Source: Candidatus Eisenbacteria bacterium (GTDB taxonomy: Bacteria; Orphanbacterota; Orphanbacteria; Orphanbacterales; Orphanbacteraceae). Taken from it: a stretch of 64,000 bases of DNA. Position 1 is the stretch's first letter. Each line of letters starts with the position of its first letter. The notes below the pieces were generated by a model. The model was not told the origin of the DNA. It worked only from the letters and a program-made list of their open reading frames with translations, and searched no databases. A program made the translations under genes and the position numbers. Below, piece by piece: positions 7,758 through 16,753 of the stretch. The DNA is taken from assembly GCA_016930695.1 (NCBI GenBank), contig JAFGGD010000054.1:1-64000 (forward strand), written 5' to 3'.

Positions 7758-9308
7758 TCAGAGCGGGATCAGTCCGTGCTTCTTCTGGGGCCGCAGCTCT
7801 CTCTTGGCGCGGAGCACTTCCAGGGAAGCGGCCAAATACACGCGGGTGTCCGCCGGTTCGATGATGTCGTCCACCATTCCCCGGGACGCCGCCACATAGG
7901 GATTGGAGAACGTCTCCCGGTACTCCTGCACCCGCCGGTTCCGCTCCGCCCTCGGGTCCTCCGCTTCTTCGATCTCCTTGCGGTAAAGGATGTTCACCGC
8001 CCCCTCGGCGCCCATGACCGCGATTTCCGCGGTCGGCCAGGCGCAGATCCGGTCGGCGCCCATGTCCTTGGAACACATGGCGAGGAAGGAGCCGCCGTAG
8101 GCCTTGCGAACCACCACGGTCATCTTCGGCACCGTGGCGGAGGAGTAGGCGAAGAGCATCTTGGCGCCGTGCCGAATGATGCCGCCGTACTCCTGCTGCA
8201 GCCCGGGCAGGAAGCCGGGCACGTCCACGAAGGTGATCAGCGGGATGTTGAAGGCGTTGCAGAAACGAATGAAGCTCGAACCCTTGCAGGATGAATCGAT
8301 GTCGAGAACGCCCGCCTTGTGCATCGGCTGGTTGGCGATCACGCCGACGGTCCGGCCCTCGAGCCGCGCGAAACCGACGAGCAGGTTGGGCGCGAAGGAG
8401 GCGTGGACCTCCAGAAAATCGCCCCGGTCCACGACGCGCCCGATCACCTCGTGCATGTCGTAGGGCTCGCGCGGATTCGCGGGGACGACCGTGTTGAGCG
8501 ATTCGTCGGCGGCGACTTCCTCCTCGTGCAGCTCCCGGTAGAAGGGCGGATCCTCGGTGTTGTTGCTCGGCAGGAAGGAGAGGAGCCTGCGGGTGAGGGC
8601 GATGGCGTCCTCGTCGTCCTCGGCGACGAAATGGGCGACGCCGCTCAAACGGCTCGTGGTCTCCACGCCGCCGAGTTCCTCCGCCGTCACCTGCTCGCCG
8701 GTCACCTCGCTGATCACCTTCGGCCCGGTGATGAACATCTGCCCCGTGCCCCGCACCTGGATGACGAAATCGGTGAGCGCCGGCGAGTAGGCCGCGCCTC
8801 CCGCGCAGGGACCGGCGATGATGCTGATCTGGGGGACCACGCCGGAAAGGAGCACGTTCCTGTAGAAGATGCCGCCGTACCCGGAGAGGCTGTCGATCCC
8901 CTCCTGGATGCGGGCGCCGCCGCTGTCGTTGATGAAAATGAACGGGTCGCCGGTTTTGAGCGCCGCGTCCATCACCGCCTGGATCTTGAGGGCGTGGGTC
9001 ATCCCCACCGAGCCGCCGGCGACGGTGAAATCCTGGCTCACCGCGTAGACCGGCCGCCCCTCGACGACGCCGAACCCGGTAACCGCCCCCTCGCCGGGCA
9101 TCTCCTTCCCCGCCATTCCGAAGTGCATGCACTGGTGTTTAATGAAGAGGTAGGACTCCTGAAAAGTGTCCGGGTCGTAGAGCAGCGCGAGCCGCTCCCG
9201 GGCGGTGAGTTTGCCGGCCGCGTGATGTTTCTCAATTCGCTTCGCCCCGCCTCCCTGGTAGAGACGTGCGCGCATCTCATTGAGTTTTTTGATCTTGTCT
9301 TCGTTCAT
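7758..9308 (-). CDS. mmdA: methylmalonyl-CoA decarboxylase alpha subunit / acyl-CoA carboxyltransferase
   Basis: A 516-aa carboxyltransferase of the PCC-beta/MmdA family, cytoplasmic. It transfers the carboxyl group of (S)-methylmalonyl-CoA to biotin. Visible signatures are NDSGGARIQEG near residue 125, IAGPCAGGAAYSPALTDF near 165, the second-half oxyanion loop GFLPG near 360 and RKAYGGSFLAMCSKDMGAD. The length is typical. It heads the order mmdA-mmdD-mmdC-mmdB. No biotin carboxylase gene is nearby, which favours decarboxylase over carboxylase. The start has GAGGACCCG before it and a promoter-like pair upstream. Confidence 0.93.
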   Translation of the reverse strand: MNEDKIKKLNEMRARLYQGGGAKRIEKHHAAGKLTARERLALLYDPDTFQESYLFIKHQCMHFGMAGKEMPGEGAVTGFGVVEGRPVYAVSQDFTVAGGSVGMTHALKIQAVMDAALKTGDPFIFINDSGGARIQEGIDSLSGYGGIFYRNVLLSGVVPQISIIAGPCAGGAAYSPALTDFVIQVRGTGQMFITGPKVISEVTGEQVTAEELGGVETTSRLSGVAHFVAEDDEDAIALTRRLLSFLPSNNTEDPPFYRELHEEEVAADESLNTVVPANPREPYDMHEVIGRVVDRGDFLEVHASFAPNLLVGFARLEGRTVGVIANQPMHKAGVLDIDSSCKGSSFIRFCNAFNIPLITFVDVPGFLPGLQQEYGGIIRHGAKMLFAYSSATVPKMTVVVRKAYGGSFLAMCSKDMGADRICAWPTAEIAVMGAEGAVNILYRKEIEEAEDPRAERNRRVQEYRETFSNPYVAASRGMVDDIIEPADTRVYLAASLEVLRAKRELRPQKKHGLIPL

Positions 9309-9340
9309 CGGGTCCTCGGGTTACCTCGCACGAACTATTG

Positions 9341-9370
9341 ATTATGCCAAAAAAGAGGGGGAAAAGTCAT
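9341..9370 (-). promoter_or_regulatory. probable sigma-70 promoter of the mmd operon
   Basis: On the minus strand: ATGACT, 18-base spacer, CATAAT. Predicted initiation is near 9334, about 25 bases before the mmdA ATG. The surrounding sequence is the only AT-rich stretch in the gap. Confidence 0.5.
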
Positions 9371-9510
9371 CCGCTGTATCGGCAAGGAGCGAAAAAAGAG
9401 GAGCCCGGAGGCGGAGATGCCGGGGCGGGTTGACCGGCGGCGGGCGCCGCGGATACCATGCGGGTGCGACGCCGGCGCCCCCCGACCGATCGAAAGAGAG
9501 GAGAATGGTC

Positions 9511-10194
9511 ATGCGGATCGTCCTGTTCGATATCGACGGCACCCTGCTGCTCTCCGGAGGCGCCGGGCTCAGGGCGCTGAATCGCGCCTGGGAGGAAATC
9601 TTCGGCCACCCGGGGGCGATGAACGATATCCGGCCGGACGGGATGACCGACGGCGCGATCATCGCCGAGATGGGGCGACGGCGGATGGGGCGGCCGCCGA
9701 CGGCGGAGGAGGAAGGATTGGTGGAGAAGCTCTACCTCCGCTACTTGGAGGATGAACTCCCCCGCTCCGAGGGATATCGCCTGATGCCGGGCGTGACGGA
9801 GTTGCTGAAACGCCTCTCCGGCGAGGAGGACCTTCTGCTCGGTCTGGTGACGGGCAACTTCGAGCCCGCTTCGCGGCTCAAACTGCGCCGCGGCGCCCTG
9901 GAGGGTTTCTTCCGCTTCGGCGGTTACGCCACCGACTCCTTCGATCGCATGGAACTGACGCGGATCGGCATCGAGAGGGGCCGCGCCCTGGCCGGCGCGC
10001 CGGTGCCGGACCGCGCGGTTTTCCTCGTCGGCGACACGGTGCACGACGTGCGCTGCGGCCGCGCCTCCGGCGCGCGGGTCGTCGCCGTCGCCACCGGCTC
10101 CACGCCGGCGGAAACGCTCCGCGCCGAGGGCCCGGAGCATGTCCTCCCCGATCTCACCGACACGGAGCGCGTCGCCGGCATCCTGCGGGGCTGA
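9511..10194 (+). CDS. HAD-family hydrolase, phosphoglycolate-phosphatase-like
   Basis: A 227-aa cytoplasmic HAD phosphatase. Motif I is FDIDGTLL (residues 6-13; Asp7 nucleophile, Asp9 acid/base), motif II is GLVTGNF, and motif IV is VFLVGDTVHDVRCG with paired acidic residues. A helical cap follows motif I. I chose the second of two in-frame ATGs because AGGAG lies seven bases before it; the first ATG (9505) is almost on top of that site. Substrate is unknown; Gph-like and nucleotide phosphatases look alike at this level. It diverges from the mmd operon. Confidence 0.85.
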   Translation: MRIVLFDIDGTLLLSGGAGLRALNRAWEEIFGHPGAMNDIRPDGMTDGAIIAEMGRRRMGRPPTAEEEGLVEKLYLRYLEDELPRSEGYRLMPGVTELLKRLSGEEDLLLGLVTGNFEPASRLKLRRGALEGFFRFGGYATDSFDRMELTRIGIERGRALAGAPVPDRAVFLVGDTVHDVRCGRASGARVVAVATGSTPAETLRAEGPEHVLPDLTDTERVAGILRG

Positions 10195-10280
10195 CCCGTA
10201 GGAGCGGCCCGCCCGAACGCCCTTGCCCGGCCGCTCCCGGCGCTGCTATTCTCGGGCATTCGATCCGAGGTGCGGAAAAG

Positions 10281-10604
10281 ATGAAGAATCGCTTCAACTG
10301 GGTTTTCGAGCTTCTCAAGGCGGCCTACCGGGGCGCTCAGGCGGAGTATCTGCGGCGGACCGACGCGGAGAGGGATCGGGAGGCGCTCTACCGAAATCTG
10401 CGCGCTGCGCTCGCGGAGACCGAGGAGCGGCGCGGCGAGTTCCCCGGCGTGGACCAGTACGACCTTTTCTTGGACGAGTACGCGCGAATTCTCCGGGACG
10501 TGCTCGACCGGGCGCCGGCCGAGACGGACCTGGAACCGCTCCTCGCCGAGGGGTGGCGCCGGTTCACCGCCTTGGAAGACGAAATCCGTATACGTCTTAA
10601 ATAA
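10281..10604 (+). CDS. small hypothetical helical protein
   Basis: A 107-aa protein with no recognised family. It is rich in Arg, Glu and Leu, predicted almost wholly helical, with no membrane segment and no signal peptide (FELLKAAYRGAQAEYLRR, GVDQYDLFLDEYARILRDVLD). A purine-rich stretch (GCGGAAAAG) precedes the ATG. It sits 87 bases after the HAD gene and 90 bases before ddl, on the same strand, so co-transcription is possible. Confidence 0.6.
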   Translation: MKNRFNWVFELLKAAYRGAQAEYLRRTDAERDREALYRNLRAALAETEERRGEFPGVDQYDLFLDEYARILRDVLDRAPAETDLEPLLAEGWRRFTALEDEIRIRLK

Positions 10605-10694
10605 CAATCGCGGCGCTCCGGACGAACCGCGGCGCGGTGCGCGGGCGACCGGTCCGCCCCGATTTCTCCGCAGGAACACCCGGGAGGTGGCTTC

Positions 10695-11861
10695 ATGGCG
10701 CGAAGAACGATCCGCGTCGGCGTCCTCTTCGGCGGACAGTCGAGCGAGCACGAGGTCTCCCTCGCGTCGGCCCATTCGGTGATGCGGGCTCTCGAGGCGT
10801 GCGACGATTTCGAGGTGGTCCCCATCGGGATCACCCGGAGCGGCCGCTGGTTGGTCGGCGCCGAAGCCCATCCCGCCTTGATCGCGCAGGCCAAGGTCCG
10901 CCTCGGCGAGCCGCCGCCGCCCCCCCGGGACATCTCCCGCGGCGCCGAGCCGGTGGCGCTCCTGCCGGACGGCGGCGAGCGCGCGCTCCTGCCGATCCGC
11001 GAGGGAGGGGAGGCGCGGCCGGTGGACGTGATCTTCCCGGTGCTCCACGGTCCCAAAGGGGAAGACGGCACGGTGCAGGGCTTCCTCGAACTGGCCGGCA
11101 TTCCCTACGTCGGGAGCGGCGTCGCGGCCTCGGCGGTGGGGATGGACAAGGATCTGATGAAGAGGCTCTTCCGCGACGCCGGGCTCCGGACGGCGGAGTG
11201 GATCACGGTGCGCAAGGGGCGCTGGAAGGAAGACCGGGAAACGGTCCTCCGGGAGGCGTCCCGGATCGGCTTTCCCTGTTTCGTCAAGCCGGCGAATCTC
11301 GGGTCCAGCGTGGGGATCGGCAAGGCGAAGGACGGGGACGGCCTCGCGCGGGCGATCGACGAGGCCGCTCTTTACGACCTCAAGATTCTTGTGGAACGGG
11401 CGGTCGACGCGCGGGAGATCGAGTGCAGCGTGCTCGGCAACGACGACCCGCGGGCGTCCGTGCCGGGCGAGGTGGTGTCGAACCGGGAGTTCTACGATTA
11501 CCGCGCCAAGTACATCGACGGCGCCTCGCGGCTGCTCATCCCGGCGCCGATCCCGCCGGAGACCGCCGAGGAGGTGCGCCGCGTTTCGGTAGAGGCCTTC
11601 CGGACGCTCGACTGCGCCGGCATGGCGCGGGTCGACTTTTTTCTCGACCGGGGAACGGGCGAACTCTACATCAACGAGCTGAACACGATCCCCGGCTTCA
11701 CGTCGATCAGCATGTACAACAAGCTGTGGGAAGCGAGCGGCGTCGGCTACACCGAACTGGTGGTGCGCCTCGTGCAACTCGCCCTCGAACGATACCGGGA
11801 GCGGAAGGACCTCGATCTGTCGCCGCGCATCGGAGAAGCGGACGGGGAGGAATCGGCATGA
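10695..11861 (+). CDS. ddl: D-alanine--D-alanine ligase
   Basis: A 388-aa ATP-grasp ligase that makes D-Ala-D-Ala for peptidoglycan. The N-terminal GVLFGGQSSEHEVSLASA is the family signature. The central part carries PCFVKPANLGSSVGIGKAK (ATP-grasp loop), and the end has RVDFFLD and ELNTIPGFTSISMYNKLWEASG, the conserved metal-binding and Mg-ATP segment. GGGAGGTGGCTTC precedes the ATG. Its stop overlaps the next gene's start in ATGA, so the two are coupled. Confidence 0.95.
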   Translation: MARRTIRVGVLFGGQSSEHEVSLASAHSVMRALEACDDFEVVPIGITRSGRWLVGAEAHPALIAQAKVRLGEPPPPPRDISRGAEPVALLPDGGERALLPIREGGEARPVDVIFPVLHGPKGEDGTVQGFLELAGIPYVGSGVAASAVGMDKDLMKRLFRDAGLRTAEWITVRKGRWKEDRETVLREASRIGFPCFVKPANLGSSVGIGKAKDGDGLARAIDEAALYDLKILVERAVDAREIECSVLGNDDPRASVPGEVVSNREFYDYRAKYIDGASRLLIPAPIPPETAEEVRRVSVEAFRTLDCAGMARVDFFLDRGTGELYINELNTIPGFTSISMYNKLWEASGVGYTELVVRLVQLALERYRERKDLDLSPRIGEADGEESA

Positions 11862-12604
11862 CGCCCGCCGCCGCGCCGGCGCCCCGAACGATCGCCGCCG
11901 AGGCGCTCGCCCGGATCCGCTCCCTCGCCGATCCGAAGCGCGCCGAGTCGAACCAGCGCTTCTTCAAGGAGCCGGTTCCGATGTACGGCCTGGACGCGAA
12001 GACGATCCGCACGATCACCCGGGAAACGGCGTCGCGCGTGAAGGGCGCCTGGACGGTCCGGGAAACGGTTCGTTTCGTCGACGCGATGGTCCGGGATCCC
12101 CGCTGGGAAGCGCGCGCCGTCGCCTATCTGATGCTCGAGCGCCACGCGAAGGACGCGGGGCCGGAGCTGCTCCCGGCGGTCCGCCGCTGGCTGGAGAAGA
12201 GCTGCGGCAACTGGGCGGCCGTGGATACTCTGGCGCCGTCGGTGCTCGCGCCCCTCCTCGACCGCCATCCGGAGCTGATCGGCGAAGTGACCGCCTGGAC
12301 GGACTCACCGAACCTCTGGCTCCGGCGCGGCGCCGCGGTCGCCTTCGTCCCCCTCGCGCGCAAGGGCCGCCGTCTGAACGAGGCGTACCGGGTCGCCGGC
12401 CGCCTCCTCGGCGACGACGAAGACTTGATGCACAAAGCGGTCGGCTGGCTCCTCCGGGAAGCGGGGCGAACGGACCGGCCCCGATTGGAGGCTTGGCTTC
12501 GAAAGAAGGGCCCGCGCATCCCCCGCACCTCCCTCCGCTACGCCATCGAACATTTCCCCGAAACGCGGCGGAAGGCGCTCCTCCGGGACACCCGGCCGCG
12601 GTAG
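11858..12604 (+). CDS. DNA alkylation repair protein, AlkD-like HEAT-repeat glycosylase
   Basis: A 248-aa all-helical protein of the AlkC/AlkD family, which removes N3/N7-alkylated purines. The helices carry RFFKEPVPMYGL near the N terminus, KSCGNWAAVDTLAPSVL (family Trp and Asp of the lesion cleft) and SPNLWLRRGAAVAFVPLAR. The ATG lies inside the ddl stop (ATGA overlap) with GGGGAGG eight bases upstream. The family and active-site residues are seen; the substrate is by analogy. Confidence 0.85.
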   Translation: MTPAAAPAPRTIAAEALARIRSLADPKRAESNQRFFKEPVPMYGLDAKTIRTITRETASRVKGAWTVRETVRFVDAMVRDPRWEARAVAYLMLERHAKDAGPELLPAVRRWLEKSCGNWAAVDTLAPSVLAPLLDRHPELIGEVTAWTDSPNLWLRRGAAVAFVPLARKGRRLNEAYRVAGRLLGDDEDLMHKAVGWLLREAGRTDRPRLEAWLRKKGPRIPRTSLRYAIEHFPETRRKALLRDTRPR

Positions 12605-12687
12605 GTGGAATTCCGCCTCCCGCCCGTCTATATTGAGAATGAAACCGCTTCTCGATCGTGGACCCCGAACCGGATTCGAGGTGAACC

Positions 12688-14118
12688 ATGCTCAAACCGA
12701 CTTATCCTTTTTACCTCGCGAACGAGCCGATGGAGCCGAATCACGACCTCGTCGTGACGGATAAGTATTCCGGAGAGACGGCGGCGCGGGTCGCCCTGGC
12801 CGACGCGAAGCACATCGACCGCGGAATCGCCGCGGCGGTGGAGGCGGCGGCGCCGATGCGCCGCATGCCCGCCTACGAGAGGCAGGAGGTCCTGAACCAC
12901 TGCGTCGCCCGCTTCCGCGAGCGCGCCGACGAACTCGCCCACGCCCTGTGCGTCGAGGCGGGAAAGCCGATTCGCGACGCCCGCGGCGAGGTTTCGCGCC
13001 TGATCGACACATTCCGCTACGCGGCCGAGGAGTCGGTGCGCGTGACCGGCGAGGTGATGGAGATGGAGATCGGACCCCGCGTCAAAGGGTACGCGGGCAT
13101 GTGGAAGCGGGTCCCTATCGGCCCCTGCTCGTTCATTTCGCCCTTCAACTTTCCACTGAATCTCGTCGCCCACAAGGTGGCGCCCGCCCTCGCCGTCGGC
13201 TGCCCCTTCGTGCTGAAGCCGGCGAGCCACACCCCCATCGGCGCCCTCATCATCGGCGAGATCCTCGCCGAGACCTCCCTGCCGAAGGGCGCCTTTTCCG
13301 TCCTTCCCTGCCGCCGCGACGGCGCGAACCTCTTCACCGAGGACGACCGCCTCAAGCTGCTCAGCTTCACCGGCTCCCCGGAGGTCGGCTGGGCGCTGAA
13401 GGCAAAGGCGGGAAAGAAGAAGGTGGTGCTCGAGCTGGGGGGAAACGCCGCGGTGATCGTCGACCAAGACGCCGACATCGACGACGTGATCGACCGGGTC
13501 ATCGTGGGCGCATTCTATCAGTCCGGCCAGAGCTGCATCAGCGTGCAACGCATCCTGGTCCACGAGTCGCTCTACGACGCGCTCAAGGACAAACTCGTCG
13601 CCGCGACGAAGAAGCTGAGGATGGGAGACCCGAAGGAGGAGGAGACCTTCATCGGGCCGATGATCTCCCTCAAGGAGGCGGAACGCCTTCACGGCTGGAT
13701 CCTCGCGGCGAAGGAGCGGGGCGCCCGCGTCCTCTGCGGCGGGAACCGGAAGGGGGCGATGCTCGAGGCGACCCTCATGGAGGACGTCCCCAAGAGCGAG
13801 AATGTCTGCACCCAAGAAGCCTTCGGACCCCTGGCGGTGCTCTCCCGTTTTCGCGGCTTCGACGAGGCGCTCGCCGAGGTGAACGACAGCGACTTCGGGC
13901 TGCAGGCGGGTATCTTTACGCGGGACCTCTTCAAGGCGCACAAAGCCTGGGAGGAACTGGAAGTGGGAGGCGTGGTGATAGGCGACGTCCCCAGCTGGCG
14001 CGTGGACCACATGCCCTACGGCGGCGTGAAGGAGAGCGGCCTCGGCCGCGAGGGGATCCGCTTCGCCATGGAGGACATGAGCGAGATCCGCCTCCTGGCG
14101 ATCCGCGGCGCGCGGTAG
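12688..14118 (+). CDS. NAD(P)-dependent aldehyde dehydrogenase family protein
   Basis: A 476-aa ALDH-superfamily enzyme oxidising an aldehyde to an acid. Catalytic residues are visible: Asn154 in SPFNFPLN, Glu249 in VLELGG and Cys283 in QSGQSCIS; the NAD-site loop FTGSPEVGW is at about 228-236. The non-acylating ALDH pattern and MPYGGVKESGLGREG near the C terminus are intact. Closest in style to lactaldehyde/succinate-semialdehyde/non-phosphorylating GAPDH groups; the true substrate cannot be read. ATG at 12688 follows CGAGGTGAACC. The gene ends just before the repeat-bearing intergenic region. Confidence 0.88.
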   Translation: MLKPTYPFYLANEPMEPNHDLVVTDKYSGETAARVALADAKHIDRGIAAAVEAAAPMRRMPAYERQEVLNHCVARFRERADELAHALCVEAGKPIRDARGEVSRLIDTFRYAAEESVRVTGEVMEMEIGPRVKGYAGMWKRVPIGPCSFISPFNFPLNLVAHKVAPALAVGCPFVLKPASHTPIGALIIGEILAETSLPKGAFSVLPCRRDGANLFTEDDRLKLLSFTGSPEVGWALKAKAGKKKVVLELGGNAAVIVDQDADIDDVIDRVIVGAFYQSGQSCISVQRILVHESLYDALKDKLVAATKKLRMGDPKEEETFIGPMISLKEAERLHGWILAAKERGARVLCGGNRKGAMLEATLMEDVPKSENVCTQEAFGPLAVLSRFRGFDEALAEVNDSDFGLQAGIFTRDLFKAHKAWEELEVGGVVIGDVPSWRVDHMPYGGVKESGLGREGIRFAMEDMSEIRLLAIRGAR

Positions 14119-14170
14119 GAAAGGAAGAGAAAAGGAACCTCTCGCGAAGGCGCCGATGCGCGAAGGGAGC

Positions 14171-14257
14171 AGCATCCGGACCCTGGCCCCGAAGGGAGGA
14201 GCGGCGGGGGAAGGGGGAATCCGATTTCGATTTCGATTTCGATACCGATGCCGATAG
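14171..14257. repeat. dispersed intergenic repeat, copy C, with six CGATNN hexamers
   Basis: It has the same block order as copy A: GCATCCGGACC, GCCCCGAAGGGAGGAG, GGCGGGGGAAGG, then six tandem hexamers (CGATTT three times, CGATAC, CGATGC, CGATAG; 14222-14257). It lies in the gap between two convergent genes. Confidence 0.65.
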
Positions 14258-14300
14258 CGACAAAGGCACCCCCATCTTGCACCGAAGGCTTTCTCTCTCC

Positions 14301-15218
14301 CTACTCCCGGGCGGAATCCCGCACCGCGTCGAGCGCCCTCTGCGCGCCCGGCGTCGGCACGATGCCGCAGCCGGAGGCGGGGCGCACCCTCCAACCATCG
14401 CCGCGCCGGACGACCTCGATCCAGAACCCCTGGTGAAGCGTCTCCTCCACCACGTAGACGCGCAGCATCGCCCTCTCCCGGACCGGATCGAAGAGGAAGT
14501 CCTTGAACTCGACGGTGACATCGCCGCGAACTCCCTCCGGCGCGAACCGCTCCGGGTCGAAACGCTTCAACGTGTGCACCCGCAATTCGATCTCCTCCTT
14601 CGCCGGCACGACGATCTCCTCCCTCTTGCGGAGGGTGAGGTCGTAGAATTCGGTCCGGCCCGTCTCGCGCCACTTCCTCTCGTACTTCGTGTCGAACCCG
14701 GGCGGAATCGCCTGCCACTCCGCCTCGAACCCGGCGCCCGGCGTCTGCTCCAACACCCAATCGAGGAAGTCGTGGTGGTCGGTCACCACGCGCACCTCCC
14801 CTTCCGGCGCGAGCCGTCCATTCAACAGCCGCAGAAACTCATTCGAGAAAAGGCGGTGTTTGATGTGCTTCTCCTTCGGCCAAGGGCAGGGGAAGAGGCT
14901 GTAAACCCGGTCGAGCGAGCCGGGCGCGAAGATCCGTTCGAGGGCGACCCGGGCGTCCACCTTCAGGACCCGCACGTTCGAAACGCCCGCCCTTGCGGCG
15001 CGCCGGAGCGCCCGCCGCGCCGACTCCCAACCGAGTTCCACGCCGACGAAATCGCGCTCCGGGCGCTCCACCGCCCTCTCGATCAGATAGCCGCCGTTGC
15101 CGAAGCCGATCTCCAGCTCCAGGGGCGCGCCCCTCCCGAAGAGGCGCGGCCAATCGATCGGCCGCTGCTCGATCCTCCAGTCCACGTAGGGACGCAAGCT
15201 GATGTGCGCGATTCCCAT
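14301..15218 (-). CDS. trmB: tRNA (guanine-N7-)-methyltransferase, long form
   Basis: A 305-aa SAM-dependent methyltransferase that makes m7G46 in tRNA. The SAM motif ELEIGFGNGGYL is at residues 34-45, and VGVELG follows. The substrate motif, normally PDPWPKKRH, reads SLFPCPWPKEKHIKHRLF here, with Cys replacing the first Asp. TKYERKW near residue 190 is the usual end of the core. About 90 further residues form a C-terminal extension absent from the common 220-240-aa enzymes. GGGAGGAAAAGG precedes the ATG. It is transcribed convergently to the aldehyde dehydrogenase gene. Confidence 0.88.
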   Translation of the reverse strand: MGIAHISLRPYVDWRIEQRPIDWPRLFGRGAPLELEIGFGNGGYLIERAVERPERDFVGVELGWESARRALRRAARAGVSNVRVLKVDARVALERIFAPGSLDRVYSLFPCPWPKEKHIKHRLFSNEFLRLLNGRLAPEGEVRVVTDHHDFLDWVLEQTPGAGFEAEWQAIPPGFDTKYERKWRETGRTEFYDLTLRKREEIVVPAKEEIELRVHTLKRFDPERFAPEGVRGDVTVEFKDFLFDPVRERAMLRVYVVEETLHQGFWIEVVRRGDGWRVRPASGCGIVPTPGAQRALDAVRDSARE

Positions 15219-15313
15219 CCTTTTCCTCCCACAGAGACAACGACGAGAGTAGCACGCCCTTCCGGCGCCCCCAACACGCTTCTCCCGCCGGAACGCCTTT
15301 CTTCTCGTTCTTC

Positions 15314-15342
15314 TTGAGCGGGCCGGCGAATCTGTTTACTTT
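15314..15342 (+). promoter_or_regulatory. possible sigma-70 promoter of cydAB
   Basis: TTGAGC, 17-base spacer, TACTTT. It is the only AT-rich segment before cydA and would start transcription about 25 bases before its ATG. Confidence 0.4.
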
Positions 15343-15372
15343 TCTAGGCACGAAAGAAAGGAGGGTTCCCGG

Positions 15373-16749
15373 ATGGGTCTCGACGCGGTATTGCTCTCGC
15401 GGATCCAATTCGCCCTCACCATCGGCTTCCACTATCTGTTCCCCCCCCTCACCATCGGCCTCGCCGCGCTCATGGTTTTCATGGAGGCGATGTTCCATCG
15501 CACCGGCGACCGCCTCTACGAATCGATGGCGCGCTTCTGGACCAAGATCTTCGCCGTCAACTTCGCCCTCGGAGTGGCGACGGGGATCGTGATGGAGTTC
15601 CAGTTCGGGACGAACTGGTCGGCCTACTCCCGCTTCGTGGGCGACATCTTCGGATCGCCCCTCGCCGCGGAGGGACTCTTCGCCTTCTTCCTGGAATCCA
15701 CATTCCTGGGGATCCTGGTCTTCGGGTGGGACCGCGTGTCGCCGCGGATGCACCTGGTCTCCACGATCCTCGTGGCGACCGGCTCGATCCTTTCCGCCTT
15801 CTGGATCATCGTCGCCAATTCGTGGCAGCAGACTCCGGCGGGTTTCCGGATCGTCGGCGAGGGGGCGATGCGGCGCGCCGAGATCACCGACTTTTGGGCG
15901 GCCGTGTTCAACCCCTCCACGATGACCCGTTACGTCCACGTGATCCTCGGCGCCTTCATTCTGGGCGCGTTCTTCGTGGCGGGCGTGGCGGCCTGGTATC
16001 TGCTCAAGGGGCGACACGTCGCTTTCGCCAAGCGCTCGATGACGCTCGCCCTCGTTTTGGCGGCGGTCTCCTCGACGGCGCAGCTCGCCTCGGGCCATCA
16101 CCAGGCGAACAACGTCGCCGAGCACCAGCCGATCAAGATGGCCGCCTACGAAGGGCACTACCGGAGCCTGCGCGGCGGGGCGCCCCTCTACCTGTTCGGC
16201 TTCCCCGACGACGACGCGATGAAGGTGAGAATGGGGATCGGCATCCCCGGCATGCTCAGCTTCCTGATCCACAACGACTGGAAGGAGCCGGTGCCGGCCC
16301 TCGATCAATTCCCGCGGGAGGACTGGCCGCCGGTGGGACTCACTTTCCAGAGCTATCACGTGATGATCGCCCTCGGGATGTACTTCATCGGTCTCTCCCT
16401 CCTCGGCCTCGTGCTTCTGCGGCGGGATCTCCTTTTCCGGACGCGCCCGCTCCTGTGGGTCTTCGTCTTCTCCGTCGCCGGTCCCTATCTGGCCAATCAA
16501 TTCGGTTGGACGGGCGCCGAGGTGGGCCGGCAACCCTGGATCGTCTACGGCCTGCTCCGCACCTCGGACGGCGTGTCCCGTTCGGTCTCCGCCGGCGAGG
16601 TGCTCGCGTCGACCCTCCTCTTCTCACTGGTCTATCTGGGCCTCTTCATCCTCTGGCTCTGGTTGTTGGGCCGCAAGCTGAAGCACGGTCCCGAGCCTCT
16701 CGAGACGTCCACCGCCGTCCCCGCCGGGACACGATCGCAGGAGGCGTGA
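15373..16749 (+). CDS. cydA: cytochrome bd quinol oxidase subunit I
   Basis: A 458-aa haem-carrying subunit of a bd-type terminal oxidase in the inner membrane, which oxidises quinol and reduces O2. Expected haem ligands are visible: His20 in [10 protein letters not shown], His189 in RYVHV and Met336 in ALGMYF. Glu100 and Glu108 ([14 protein letters not shown]) match the proton-channel glutamates, and the family tag GRQPW is at 385-389. It is shorter than the E. coli protein, consistent with a short quinol loop. AAAGGAGGG lies before the ATG. cydB follows after 4 bases. Confidence 0.95.
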   Translation: MGLDAVLLSRIQFALTIGFHYLFPPLTIGLAALMVFMEAMFHRTGDRLYESMARFWTKIFAVNFALGVATGIVMEFQFGTNWSAYSRFVGDIFGSPLAAEGLFAFFLESTFLGILVFGWDRVSPRMHLVSTILVATGSILSAFWIIVANSWQQTPAGFRIVGEGAMRRAEITDFWAAVFNPSTMTRYVHVILGAFILGAFFVAGVAAWYLLKGRHVAFAKRSMTLALVLAAVSSTAQLASGHHQANNVAEHQPIKMAAYEGHYRSLRGGAPLYLFGFPDDDAMKVRMGIGIPGMLSFLIHNDWKEPVPALDQFPREDWPPVGLTFQSYHVMIALGMYFIGLSLLGLVLLRRDLLFRTRPLLWVFVFSVAGPYLANQFGWTGAEVGRQPWIVYGLLRTSDGVSRSVSAGEVLASTLLFSLVYLGLFILWLWLLGRKLKHGPEPLETSTAVPAGTRSQEA

Positions 16750-16753
16750 CGCC

